Shown: positions 1 through 6,647 of the stretch, one piece after another
Layout of the letters: every line of letters starts with the position of its first letter
How positions within the stretch are numbered: the stretch's first letter is position 1
Origin: Actinomadura opuntiae
GTDB taxonomy: Bacteria > Actinomycetota > Actinomycetes > Streptosporangiales > Streptosporangiaceae
DNA: 64,000 nt
Reading direction: 5' to 3'
Assembly: GCF_030283205.1 (NCBI RefSeq)
Contig: NZ_JASNWF010000031.1
Location: forward strand, 35,392-99,391
Position numbers and translations under genes: made by a program
The notes under the pieces: model-generated
Told to the model about the DNA's origin: nothing
Databases searched by the model: none
The model's input: the letters and a program-made list of their open reading frames with translations, nothing else

Positions 1-85
1 GCTGCGCGAGCTGGCCCTCGATCCGGGCAGCGGCGTGGAGGTCTTCTCCGCGCACGACCCGTGGGAGTTCGCCCGCTACGCGTGA
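1..85 (+). CDS. C-terminal end of a probable metallo-beta-lactamase-fold hydrolase (partial)
   Basis: Only the last 27 codons lie in the window, read in the frame that begins at base 2 and stops at TGA 83-85. The tail reads EVFSAHDPWEFARYA. A Ser/Cys-Ala-His-Asp segment just before the C terminus is common in MBL-fold hydrolases, where the His and Asp sit near the metal site. That resemblance is the only basis for the name. The gene converges on the helicase gene, and the two stop codons overlap by about 10 bp. Nothing can be said about the N-terminal metal-binding motif, which lies outside. Confidence 0.45.
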   Translation, partial: LRELALDPGSGVEVFSAHDPWEFARYA

Positions 86-2334
86 GTGAGGCGGTGGGCG
101 AGGGCCGTGTGGCGGCGGCCCGCGCCCGCCGTGCGGACGGCGGCGGCGAGCGCCCGCCGCGACCCGACCAGGACGACCAGCTTCTTCGCGCGGGTGATCC
201 CCGTGTAAAGCAGGTTGCGGCGCAGCATCATCCACGCGCCGGTCGTCAGCGGGATCACGACCGCCGGGTACTCGCTGCCCTGCGACCGGTGGATCGTGAT
301 GGCGTAGGCGTGCGCGAGTTCGTCCAGCTCGTCGAAGGCGTAGTCGATGCTCTCGTCCTCGTCGGTGCGGACGGTCAGCGACTGCTCCTCCAGGGACACG
401 GCGGTGACGACGCCGACCGTCCCGTTGAAGACGCCCGCCTCGCCCTTGTCGTAGTTGTTGCGCAGCTGGGTGACCTTGTCGCCGACGCGGAACACCCGTC
501 CGCCGTAGCGGCGTTCGGGACGGTCGTCGCGGTGCGGGGTCAGGGCCTCCTGGAGCTGCGCGTTCAGGGCGCCCGCGCCGGCGACGCCGCGGTGCATGGG
601 CGTGAGCACCTGGACGTCGCGGCGCGGGTCGAGTCCGAACTTGCGCGGGATCCGGTTGGCGATGACGTCGACGGTCAGCTCGGCGGCCTCCTCCTGCTCC
701 TCGCAGGGGAACAGGAAGAAGTCGGGGTAACCGCGGGTGTGCGGATGCTCGCCGGTGTTGACGCGGTGCGCGTTCACCACGATCCCGGACTGCTGCGCCT
801 GCCGGAAGATCTTCGTCAGCCGGACGCGCGGGATCACCTCGGCGCCGAGCAGGTCGGCGAGCACCTCGCCCGCGCCGACGGACGGCAGCTGGTCGACGTC
901 GCCGACCAGCAGCAGGTGCGCGCCGCGCGGGACCGCCTTGACCAGCTTGTTCATCAGGATCAGGTCGACCATGGAGCTCTCGTCGACCACGACGAGGTCG
1001 GCGTCGAGCGGGCTGTCCTGGTCGTACTTGGCGTCGCCGCCGGGCTGCAGCTGGAGCAGCCGGTGCACGGTCGCGGCCTCGTGCCCGGTGAGCTCGGCGA
1101 GCCGCTTGGCGGCGCGTCCGGTCGGCGCCACCAGGACGATCTTCGCCTTCTTCGCGGCGGCCAGCTCCACCACCGACCGGACGGTGAAGCTCTTGCCGCA
1201 GCCGGGCCCACCGGTCAGCACGGCGACCTTGGACGTCAGGGCGAGCTTGACGGCCTGCTCCTGCTCGGGCGCGAGGGCCTGGCCGGTGCGGCGCTTCAGC
1301 CAGGGCAGCGCCTTGTCCCAGTCGACGTCCGCGAACGCCTTGAGCCGGTCCTCCTTGGCGTCCAGGAGATCGCGCAGGCCGCGCGCCACCGACCGTTCCG
1401 CCCGGTGGAACGGGACGAGGTAGACGGCCGGGATCGTCGCGGCGTCCTCCCCCTCCCCCGGGATCGGCTCGCGGACGACGCCCTCCTCGCGGGCCAGCTC
1501 GTCCAGCGCCGGGACGATCAGCTCCCGCCCCACACCGAGGATCTTCTCCGCCGCCGTCACCAGGTTCGGCTCGGGCAGGAAGCAGTGCCCGTCGTCGGCG
1601 GCCTCCGACAGCGTGTACTGGAGGCCCGCCTTGATGCGCTCCGGGCTGTCATGGGGAATCCCGACTGCCTGCGCGATCGTGTCGGCGGTCTTGAACCCGA
1701 TGCCCCACACGTCCGCGGCGAGCCGATAGGGCTCCTTCTGGACCGTCTCGACCGAGCGGTCGCCGTACTTCTTGTAGATGCGGACGGCCAGCGACGTCGA
1801 GACGCCGACACCCTGCAGGAAGACCATCACCTCCTTGATGGCCTTCTGCTCCTCCCACGCCTCACCGATCCGCTTGGTGCGCTTGGGGCCGAGCCCGGGG
1901 ACCTCGACGAGCCGCTCCGGCTCCTCCTCGATGACCCGCAGGATGTCGGTGCCGAAGTGGCCGACCATCCGGTCCGCCATCACCGGCCCGATGCCCTTGA
2001 TCATGCCGGAGCCGAGGTAGCGGCGGATGCCCTGGATCGTCGCCGGCAGCACCGTGCTGTAGGAGTCGACCTCGAACTGCTTGCCGTACTTCGGATGCGA
2101 CCGCCACCGGCCGGTCAGCCGCAGGCTCTCCCCCACCTGCGCGCCGAGCAGCGCCCCGACGACGGTTAGCAGATCGTTGCCCGTCCGCTCCGTCGCGACC
2201 CGCGCGACCGTGTACCCGGTGTCCTCGTTGGCGTACGTCACCCGCTCCAGCACCGCCTCCAGCACCACCGGCCGAGGCGGTTGAGGCTGAGCCGGATTCG
2301 TCATGGAACCCATGATGTCGGAACCACCGGACAC
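76..2334 (-). CDS. recD2: RecD2-type ATP-dependent 5'-3' DNA helicase
   Basis: A 752-aa SF1B helicase of the RecD2 kind, found in bacteria outside the RecBCD complex and tied to DNA repair and replication-fork maintenance. The N-terminal part has helix-hairpin-helix stretches (GPVMADRMVGHFG and PGLGPKRTKRIGEAW, about residues 115-165). The motor follows, with Walker A GGPGCGKSFT near residue 375, motif II VVVDESSMVD near 450, and the UvrD-like C-terminal motif TIHRSQGSEYP near 690. That is the usual RecD2 layout and length. I chose the GTG at 2334 because GGGAGG sits 9 nt upstream; ATGs at 2313 and 2304 are alternatives. No recB or recC is near. The gene runs into the partial gene at the left edge and probably has its own promoter, since a hairpin separates it from the hydrolase gene upstream. 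Confidence 0.9.
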   Translation of the reverse strand: MSGGSDIMGSMTNPAQPQPPRPVVLEAVLERVTYANEDTGYTVARVATERTGNDLLTVVGALLGAQVGESLRLTGRWRSHPKYGKQFEVDSYSTVLPATIQGIRRYLGSGMIKGIGPVMADRMVGHFGTDILRVIEEEPERLVEVPGLGPKRTKRIGEAWEEQKAIKEVMVFLQGVGVSTSLAVRIYKKYGDRSVETVQKEPYRLAADVWGIGFKTADTIAQAVGIPHDSPERIKAGLQYTLSEAADDGHCFLPEPNLVTAAEKILGVGRELIVPALDELAREEGVVREPIPGEGEDAATIPAVYLVPFHRAERSVARGLRDLLDAKEDRLKAFADVDWDKALPWLKRRTGQALAPEQEQAVKLALTSKVAVLTGGPGCGKSFTVRSVVELAAAKKAKIVLVAPTGRAAKRLAELTGHEAATVHRLLQLQPGGDAKYDQDSPLDADLVVVDESSMVDLILMNKLVKAVPRGAHLLLVGDVDQLPSVGAGEVLADLLGAEVIPRVRLTKIFRQAQQSGIVVNAHRVNTGEHPHTRGYPDFFLFPCEEQEEAAELTVDVIANRIPRKFGLDPRRDVQVLTPMHRGVAGAGALNAQLQEALTPHRDDRPERRYGGRVFRVGDKVTQLRNNYDKGEAGVFNGTVGVVTAVSLEEQSLTVRTDEDESIDYAFDELDELAHAYAITIHRSQGSEYPAVVIPLTTGAWMMLRRNLLYTGITRAKKLVVLVGSRRALAAAVRTAGAGRRHTALAHRLTHA

Positions 2335-2350
2335 CCCGCCCCGCCTCCCG

Positions 2351-2414
2351 CGTTGACTTGCGGCGAGTCGTTGTTATGGCGCGTTCCAAAACAACGACTC
2401 GCCGCAACTCAACG
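2351..2414 (-). repeat. Stop-codon-spanning palindromic repeat, copy 1
   Basis: Two 25-nt arms (2351-2375 and 2390-2414) pair with one mismatch around a 14-nt loop. Read on the minus strand, the first arm starts CGTTGAGTTGCGGCGAGTCG, and its TGA is the stop codon of the alpha/beta-hydrolase gene. A closely related hairpin at 6392-6455 does the same for another gene, with the same C/G mismatch at the same place. It may act as an intrinsic terminator without a U-tract, or be a REP/MITE-like element that settled at the gene end. The second arm lies just upstream of the recD2 ribosome-binding site. Confidence 0.85.
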
Positions 2415-3197
2415 AACGGCGTCCGGTCGGTCGAGGAAGTCGTTGATGACCTTCAGCCATTGCTCGGGCTGCTCGGCGAACGGCAGATGCCCGGTGGGCA
2501 TCTCGGCGATCTCGGCGGCGGGTATGGCGGCGGCCAGCTCACGCTGCAGGGCCGGGGAGATGAGCGGGTCCGCGGTGGTGACGATGACGAGGGTCGGCGC
2601 GGCGATGCTTGCGAGGTGGCCGCGGACGTCGATCCTGCGCACCAGGTCAACCTGCTCTGAGGTGCCAGCCGGCAGAGCGGTTGCGAGCTGCTCCGTGGCG
2701 GCCCGGACCTGGGCGGGGGTGAGGGCGTTCAGTGCCGGTTCCCCGAGCGCCATCAGGTTCAGGTAGGCGGCGAGCACCGCGTGCTGACCGGTGTCGAAGA
2801 GCTGCTGCCAGATGGAGGCGGCCAGCTCGGTACGGGTGTCGGCGTGTGCGAACGTCGCGCTCAGGACAAGCGAGCTGACGCGCTCCGGGTACCGCACGGC
2901 GAGACGGATCGCGACCGGTCCGCCGAGCGAGTACCCGCTGACCGCGAAGGTGTCGAGCCCTTCGGCGTCGGCCGCCGCGACGAGCTGGTCCACCAGCTCG
3001 TCGGCCTCCAACGGGCCCGGCGCCGCCGGAGTGGCACCGGAGCCGGGGTAGTCGACCCCGACGACGGTGTGCCGCGCGGCGAGCCCTTCCATGATCGGTC
3101 CGTAGTTGGCCTCGATCCCGCCGCCAGCACCGTGGGCGAGCAGCAGACCGGGACCCTCGCCCCGGACGGTACGGGCGAAGGCGGTCGACGTCGTCAT
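2409..3197 (-). CDS. Alpha/beta-fold hydrolase
   Basis: A 262-aa soluble single-domain alpha/beta hydrolase, the normal size for the family. The oxyanion-hole region reads LLLAHGAGGG (about residues 18-27), and the nucleophile elbow GYSLGG puts the serine near residue 90. A late Asp (TTADPLIS) and His (PTGHLPF) complete a plausible triad. The natural substrate cannot be read from the sequence; esterase, lactonase and haloperoxidase-like roles are all possible. AAGGGAG precedes the ATG at 3197. The gene diverges from a TetR gene, and two copies of one palindrome lie between them, so it is probably the regulator's target. Its stop codon lies inside the palindromic repeat at 2351-2414. Confidence 0.85.
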   Translation of the reverse strand: MTTSTAFARTVRGEGPGLLLAHGAGGGIEANYGPIMEGLAARHTVVGVDYPGSGATPAAPGPLEADELVDQLVAAADAEGLDTFAVSGYSLGGPVAIRLAVRYPERVSSLVLSATFAHADTRTELAASIWQQLFDTGQHAVLAAYLNLMALGEPALNALTPAQVRAATEQLATALPAGTSEQVDLVRRIDVRGHLASIAAPTLVIVTTADPLISPALQRELAAAIPAAEIAEMPTGHLPFAEQPEQWLKVINDFLDRPDAVR

Positions 3198-3219
3198 CGG
3201 GAACTCCCTTCCGAACGAG

Positions 3220-3237
3220 CTTTAGCGATCACTAAAG
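3220..3237. promoter_or_regulatory. Probable TetR operator O1
   Basis: CTTTAGCGATCACTAAAG is an almost perfect palindrome (core TTTAGYGATCRCTAAA) 22 bp upstream of the hydrolase start. A second copy lies 47 bp away. A palindrome shared twice between a divergent TetR gene and an enzyme gene is the classic layout of TetR-family autoregulation. That this regulator binds it is inference. Confidence 0.8.
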
Positions 3238-3266
3238 CCGGATGCGAGAACGACCGTAGCAGAGCT

Positions 3267-3284
3267 CTTTAGCGATCGCTACAG
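3267..3284. promoter_or_regulatory. Probable TetR operator O2
   Basis: CTTTAGCGATCGCTACAG is the second copy of the O1 palindrome, differing at two positions. It ends 9 bp before the candidate -10 element TAGGCT of the tetR gene, so a bound repressor would block that promoter. Confidence 0.75.
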
Positions 3285-3292
3285 CGGGGCGG

Positions 3293-3298
3293 TAGGCT
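3293..3298 (+). promoter_or_regulatory. Candidate -10 element of a leaderless tetR transcript
   Basis: TAGGCT fits the actinobacterial TANNNT -10 consensus and ends 7 nt before the ATG at 3306, so transcription would start at or next to the start codon. No Shine-Dalgarno sequence precedes the ATG, and no convincing -35 is visible. Confidence 0.55.
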
Positions 3299-3305
3299 GG
3301 CGGCC

Positions 3306-3950
3306 ATGAGCAGCGCCCGCACCCCGTCCGAGGCCGCCGCGCCGACCCGCCGCGCGTTCGACCGCGATCAGGCCCTGGCCACGGCCCTGCGCGAGTTCTG
3401 GACGCACGGGTACGACACGACGTCCATCGCCTCACTGACCGAGGCGATGGGGATCAGGCCGCCGAGCCTGTACGCCGCCTTCGGCGACAAGCGGCAGCTG
3501 TTCGAGGAGGCCGTCGACCTCTACTCGCGCACCTACGGCACCGCGCCGGCGCGCGACCTGGACGCCCGCTCGGCCATCGCCGCGATGCTGCGGCACCTCG
3601 CCACGGACTACACCGACCCGAGCCATCCGCCCGGATGCTTCATCATCAGCGCGGCGACGAACTGCGGCCCCGGCTCGCAGGACGTCAAGGCCAAGCTGCG
3701 CGCCAAGCGCGAGGAGACCAAGGCCGCGATCGCCGCCTGCATCCGCGCCGACATCGACGCGGGCCGCCTCCCCGCCACCACGGACGCCGACGGCCTGGCC
3801 GCCTTCTACGCGGCGGTCATCCAGGGCATGAACCAACAGGCCTGCGACGGCGCGACCCGCGAAACACTCCAACACATAGCCGACACCGCAATGACGGCAT
3901 GGCCAACCACCGAACACGCAGCCACACCGCCCACCGAGCACAAGAAGTAA
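3306..3950 (+). CDS. TetR/AcrR family transcriptional regulator
   Basis: A 214-aa one-component repressor. The N-terminal HTH spans about residues 20-66 (FDRDQALATALREFW, then TSIASLTEAMGIRPPSLYAAFGDK with the YxxFxxK end typical of the family). The remaining helices form a ligand-binding and dimerisation domain with a Cys-containing segment (PPGCFIISAATNCGP) and an AFYAAVIQGM motif, as in many AcrR-like regulators. The gene diverges from the alpha/beta-hydrolase gene across 108 bp that hold two copies of a palindrome, so autoregulation and control of the hydrolase are likely. The inducer is unknown. Confidence 0.9.
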   Translation: MSSARTPSEAAAPTRRAFDRDQALATALREFWTHGYDTTSIASLTEAMGIRPPSLYAAFGDKRQLFEEAVDLYSRTYGTAPARDLDARSAIAAMLRHLATDYTDPSHPPGCFIISAATNCGPGSQDVKAKLRAKREETKAAIAACIRADIDAGRLPATTDADGLAAFYAAVIQGMNQQACDGATRETLQHIADTAMTAWPTTEHAATPPTEHKK

Positions 3951-3987
3951 AGCGCCCAGGCACGCAGCTCACATCACGCCAGACCGC

Positions 3988-4182
3988 TCAAGACCCCGAG
4001 GCCCGGACGCACGCCACGAACGCCGCCCACTCTCCACGAGTGAACTCGAGGATCAGAGCAGCAGACAGCGCCTTGGAGTCACGAACGCCGACCATGCCGT
4101 CCGCAGAGCGGGCGACCTCGACGCAATTGCCGTTCGGTTCGCTGTGGCGCGACTTGCGCCAGCCGGTGTAGTGGTGGGTCAT
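3988..4182 (-). CDS. DUF397 domain-containing protein
   Basis: A 64-aa protein made entirely of one DUF397 domain. The signature pieces are WRKSRHSEPNGNCVEVA, the VRDSK motif and the C-terminal FTRGEWAAFVA. DUF397 proteins are very common in actinomycetes and almost always follow an Scr1-type XRE regulator, as here. Some such pairs act in developmental control, and a toxin-antitoxin-like relationship has been proposed. Its ATG overlaps the regulator's stop codon (ATGA, 4179-4182), so the two are translationally coupled. No catalytic residue is evident. Confidence 0.92.
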   Translation of the reverse strand: MTHHYTGWRKSRHSEPNGNCVEVARSADGMVGVRDSKALSAALILEFTRGEWAAFVACVRASGS

Positions 4183-5060
4183 ACCTCTGATCCTGCCGCG
4201 TCGGTGAGCCGGTCGGCTACCCGGCTGAGGAAGGTAAGGCTGTCTTCCGGGGGCAGCGCAGCCTTACAGAGTCGGTCGTACATCTCGACGTATCGAGCGA
4301 TCTCGGCGCGTTTGGTCATTATGACGTCGGTGGTGACGGTGTCGATGACGGCCATCGACGGGTCACCGGGCTCAGGGAAGGTGTAGAGGGAGAAGGAAGA
4401 CTTGGGCAGGAAGCCGCCGGGGACAGGACGGTCGGCGGAAAGCACTTGGATAGTGATCCTTTCTTCGGCCTCGACCAGGTCGACCAGGCGACGGAGTTGG
4501 GCGGCCTTCACCGCTGGCGGGATGGCGAGTCGGTGGAGCATCGTCTCGTCCAGCACCGCCCCGTAGGCCGGGCCGTCTTCGGCGAGTAGGCGCGCCTGGC
4601 GAAGGGTGCGAGCTTCGGCCATACGTTCGGGACGGTAAGCGAGCGGTCCTTGGCACGCGTCCAACTCGATGAGCGCCTCGATGAACTCGGCTGTCTGGAG
4701 AGCGGCGGGCATCGCAGTCTGGTCGTAGCTGCGGATGGTGTCTGCGCCCGATTCGAGGTCGGCGTAGAGCTTCTGCCGGGGGCCCATGGAGTCGCCGAAG
4801 CGGTCCCACCAGCGTTTCTCTCCGGCGTCGCGCGTCAGGCGGACGATCCTCTCGTGCTCGCGGCCCGTGACCTCCAGGACGTCCAGGATGCTCATGATCT
4901 CGATGAGGTCGGGGCGCACCTGGGCGTTCTCCAGGCGGGTGATCTTCGTGCGGGACATGTACACCCGGCCGGCGAGGTCGTCGCTGGTCATGTTCCGCTC
5001 TTCGCGGATCTTGCGGAGTTCGGCCGCGAGCCTGCGGCGGCGAACGTAGGGGCTCGGCAT
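4179..5060 (-). CDS. Scr1-family XRE helix-turn-helix regulator (DUF5753)
   Basis: A 293-aa DNA-binding protein. The XRE-type HTH spans about residues 8-62 (RLAAELRKIREERNMTSDDLAGR, then the recognition part MSRTKITRLENAQ). A DUF5753 region follows from about 95 to 275, with the usual YDQTAMPAALQTAEF and LDETMLHRL motifs. I took the ATG at 5060 because GGGAGG sits 6 nt upstream; a GTG at 5090 would add ten residues with no better signal. It is coupled to the downstream DUF397 gene. Regulators of this family are often part of actinomycete developmental or morphological control; the target is unknown. Confidence 0.9.
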   Translation of the reverse strand: MPSPYVRRRRLAAELRKIREERNMTSDDLAGRVYMSRTKITRLENAQVRPDLIEIMSILDVLEVTGREHERIVRLTRDAGEKRWWDRFGDSMGPRQKLYADLESGADTIRSYDQTAMPAALQTAEFIEALIELDACQGPLAYRPERMAEARTLRQARLLAEDGPAYGAVLDETMLHRLAIPPAVKAAQLRRLVDLVEAEERITIQVLSADRPVPGGFLPKSSFSLYTFPEPGDPSMAVIDTVTTDVIMTKRAEIARYVEMYDRLCKAALPPEDSLTFLSRVADRLTDAAGSEV

Positions 5061-5393
5061 GAGCCGCCTCCCTCTGATCAGGTCGATCACCGTACGTGAA
5101 TGGTCAACAACTTTCTGAAGTCGACTCCGAGCTGCAACCTACTGACCGCATACGGTCACGACTGTTCTGCCTACGCAGGTCACTGGGTTGCTGTGCGAAT
5201 TCGCACGTGCGGGTTTCGCACGTGCGGGATCCGCATGTGCGGAGACGTCCTGTGCCGATCGGCCTGCCGGAGGGCATTGGTGGACGATTCTTCGTGCTCG
5301 TTCAGTGGCCGGTTGTGACGATGTGGGGGTGGAGGGCGGCGGGTGCCGATCGCTCCGCAACCGTTCGTCCTCATCACGAGCAGAGGTGATCAG
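5061..5393. other. Intergenic region between the Scr1-type gene and the HATPase gene
   Basis: About 330 bp with no convincing gene. It must hold the divergent promoters for the regulator at 5060 (minus) and the HATPase pair at 5394 (plus). Visible structure: the near-palindrome TGACCGCATACGGTCA at 5143-5158, the perfect palindrome GTGCGAATTCGCAC at 5193-5206, and three tandem 15-bp repeats at 5200-5244. Short reading frames here show no family resemblance. Confidence 0.6.
5193..5244. promoter_or_regulatory. Tandem palindrome array, candidate operator
   Basis: Three consecutive 15-bp units start at 5200, 5215 and 5230. The first two carry the perfect palindrome CGCACGTGCG; the third has the related CGCATGTGCG. 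The perfect palindrome GTGCGAATTCGCAC (5193-5206) overlaps the first unit. A 15-bp period places equivalent positions about 1.4 helical turns apart. It may bind the neighbouring HTH protein or a global regulator; this is inference. Confidence 0.55.
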
Positions 5394-5819
5394 ATGACCC
5401 CCGCGACGCTTCTCGCCGCCGAGCCGGTGCCGCTGTGCTGGCGCCGTTCGTTTCCCGGCGCGGCCGAGCAGGCCCGCGCCGTCCGCCGGTTCGTCGGGTG
5501 CCTGCTGGACGGCTTCCCGCGGCTGGACGACGTCCTTCTCGCCGCCGACGAACTCGTCGTCAACGCGCTGCGGCACACCGAGTCGGGCCGGTGCGGCGGA
5601 CGGTTCACGGTCGAGGTCGCGCATGCGTACGACCACGTCCGCGTGTCGGTGAGCGACCAGGGCGGGCCTGGCGAGCCCGTGTGCCGGGAGGCCGGCGAGC
5701 TGGACGAGTCCGGGCGCGGGCTGCGCACCGTCTCCCTCACCGCCGCGAGTTGGGGATGGCACGGCAACGACCGGGGCCGCACCGTGTCCGCCGTGTTCGC
5801 CGGGAAGTGGTCGGCGTGA
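5394..5819 (+). CDS. HATPase_c_2-type ATP-binding protein (RsbW-like)
   Basis: A 141-aa protein of the anti-sigma-factor kinase-like GHKL group that actinomycetes hold in many copies. The N box reads AADELVVNALRHT (about residues 48-60). The G1 and G2 parts follow as VSVSDQGGPGEP and ESGRGLRTVSLTAASWGW, close to the C terminus as in RsbW-like proteins. It lacks any sensor or dimerisation domain, so it should bind ATP and act on a partner, perhaps a sigma factor or anti-sigma antagonist. The ATG at 5394 is set by AGAGGTGA just upstream. Its stop overlaps the start of the next gene (GTGA). Confidence 0.85.
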   Translation: MTPATLLAAEPVPLCWRRSFPGAAEQARAVRRFVGCLLDGFPRLDDVLLAADELVVNALRHTESGRCGGRFTVEVAHAYDHVRVSVSDQGGPGEPVCREAGELDESGRGLRTVSLTAASWGWHGNDRGRTVSAVFAGKWSA

Positions 5820-6397
5820 AGGGGCAGGCGTCCTGGGCGCACGGCCAGGTCCACCAGCGCGTCCACTCCGTCATGACCGCCGCGATGCGCGCCGACGCCA
5901 GGACGATCGACACAGCGCTCCTGCAACTCGGCGACGGAGGTCTCGACCCGTACAGCCGGGAGTTCGTGCGCGAGGCGCGGCGGCTGGTGCTCGCCTGCAC
6001 GGCCGCGCTGACCTGCGTATTGTCCGCGCACCGGCCCGGCGCCGGGCCGGGCGGCGACGAGATCTGCCGGGGCTGCGGCACGTCCGGCTGCCGGACGCTG
6101 CACGGCGTCGCGGACGTCCTCGCCGCCTACGCCGTCCGTCCGGTGACGATCGACCGGGCCGAGGCGTGGCGCCGCGCCGACGCCTGGTTCAACCGGGACG
6201 GCGACCCGGCACCCGTCGCGATCGCGGAGTTCGCCGATGGCTTCGCGGCCTGGCGGGTCCCGGACGAGACCGCACAGGTCATCGTCATCGTCATCGACCG
6301 CGAACGCGGAACGCTCACGCTCTGGCCCCCGCTCCCCCTCGACACCCTCGCCCGCGAGTACCGCACATATCGCCGCGCCGATCAGCAGACGCGTTGA
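5816..6397 (+). CDS. Unassigned protein coupled to the HATPase gene (possible YrhB/Imm35-like C-terminal part)
   Basis: A 193-aa protein starting at a GTG that overlaps the HATPase stop (GTGA, 5816-5819), so the two are made together. The N-terminal half is helical, with many His/Arg residues. The middle has a Cys-rich stretch, CRGCGTSGCRTLHG (about residues 83-96), that could hold a metal. The C-terminal 70 residues (IAEFADGFAAWRVP, then VIDRERGTLTLWPPLP) faintly recall YrhB/Imm35-like immunity domains, but I would not assign a function on that. The stop codon sits inside the palindromic repeat at 6392-6455. Confidence 0.7.
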   Translation: MKGQASWAHGQVHQRVHSVMTAAMRADARTIDTALLQLGDGGLDPYSREFVREARRLVLACTAALTCVLSAHRPGAGPGGDEICRGCGTSGCRTLHGVADVLAAYAVRPVTIDRAEAWRRADAWFNRDGDPAPVAIAEFADGFAAWRVPDETAQVIVIVIDRERGTLTLWPPLPLDTLAREYRTYRRADQQTR

Positions 6398-6455
6398 GTT
6401 GCGGCGAGTCGTCGTTATGCGGCCGCCCATAACGACGACTCGCCGCAAGTCAACG
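6392..6455 (+). repeat. Stop-codon-spanning palindromic repeat, copy 2
   Basis: Two 28-nt arms (6392-6419 and 6428-6455) pair with one mismatch around an 8-nt loop. The first arm starts CGTTGAGTTGCGGCGAGTCG, and its TGA (6395-6397) is the stop codon of the gene before it. Relative to its gene, the orientation and stop position match copy 1 at 2351-2414. The loops differ between copies while the arms are conserved, as expected if the stem is the functional or mobile part. Confidence 0.85.
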
Positions 6456-6647
6456 GGGTGCGGCGGTCGGCGTGCGAGGGGCGGGAGCGGGTTTCTTGAT
6501 CGGGAGCGGAACATGCAGGTCACCGGGGTCGGGAAGTGATCTTGACGGCCGGGGCGTGGCCGGATCCGGCTGCGATTCTGGATCTTCCGTTGATCGCGAC
6601 GTACGTTCCGGGCGCACCCGTACCGCACGTACTGGGAGGTAACGCTG

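Noticed and set aside
5200..5244. Three 15-bp repeats as a possible CRISPR remnant
   Set aside because: The units are contiguous with no spacers and there are no cas genes; palindromic cores fit an operator array instead.
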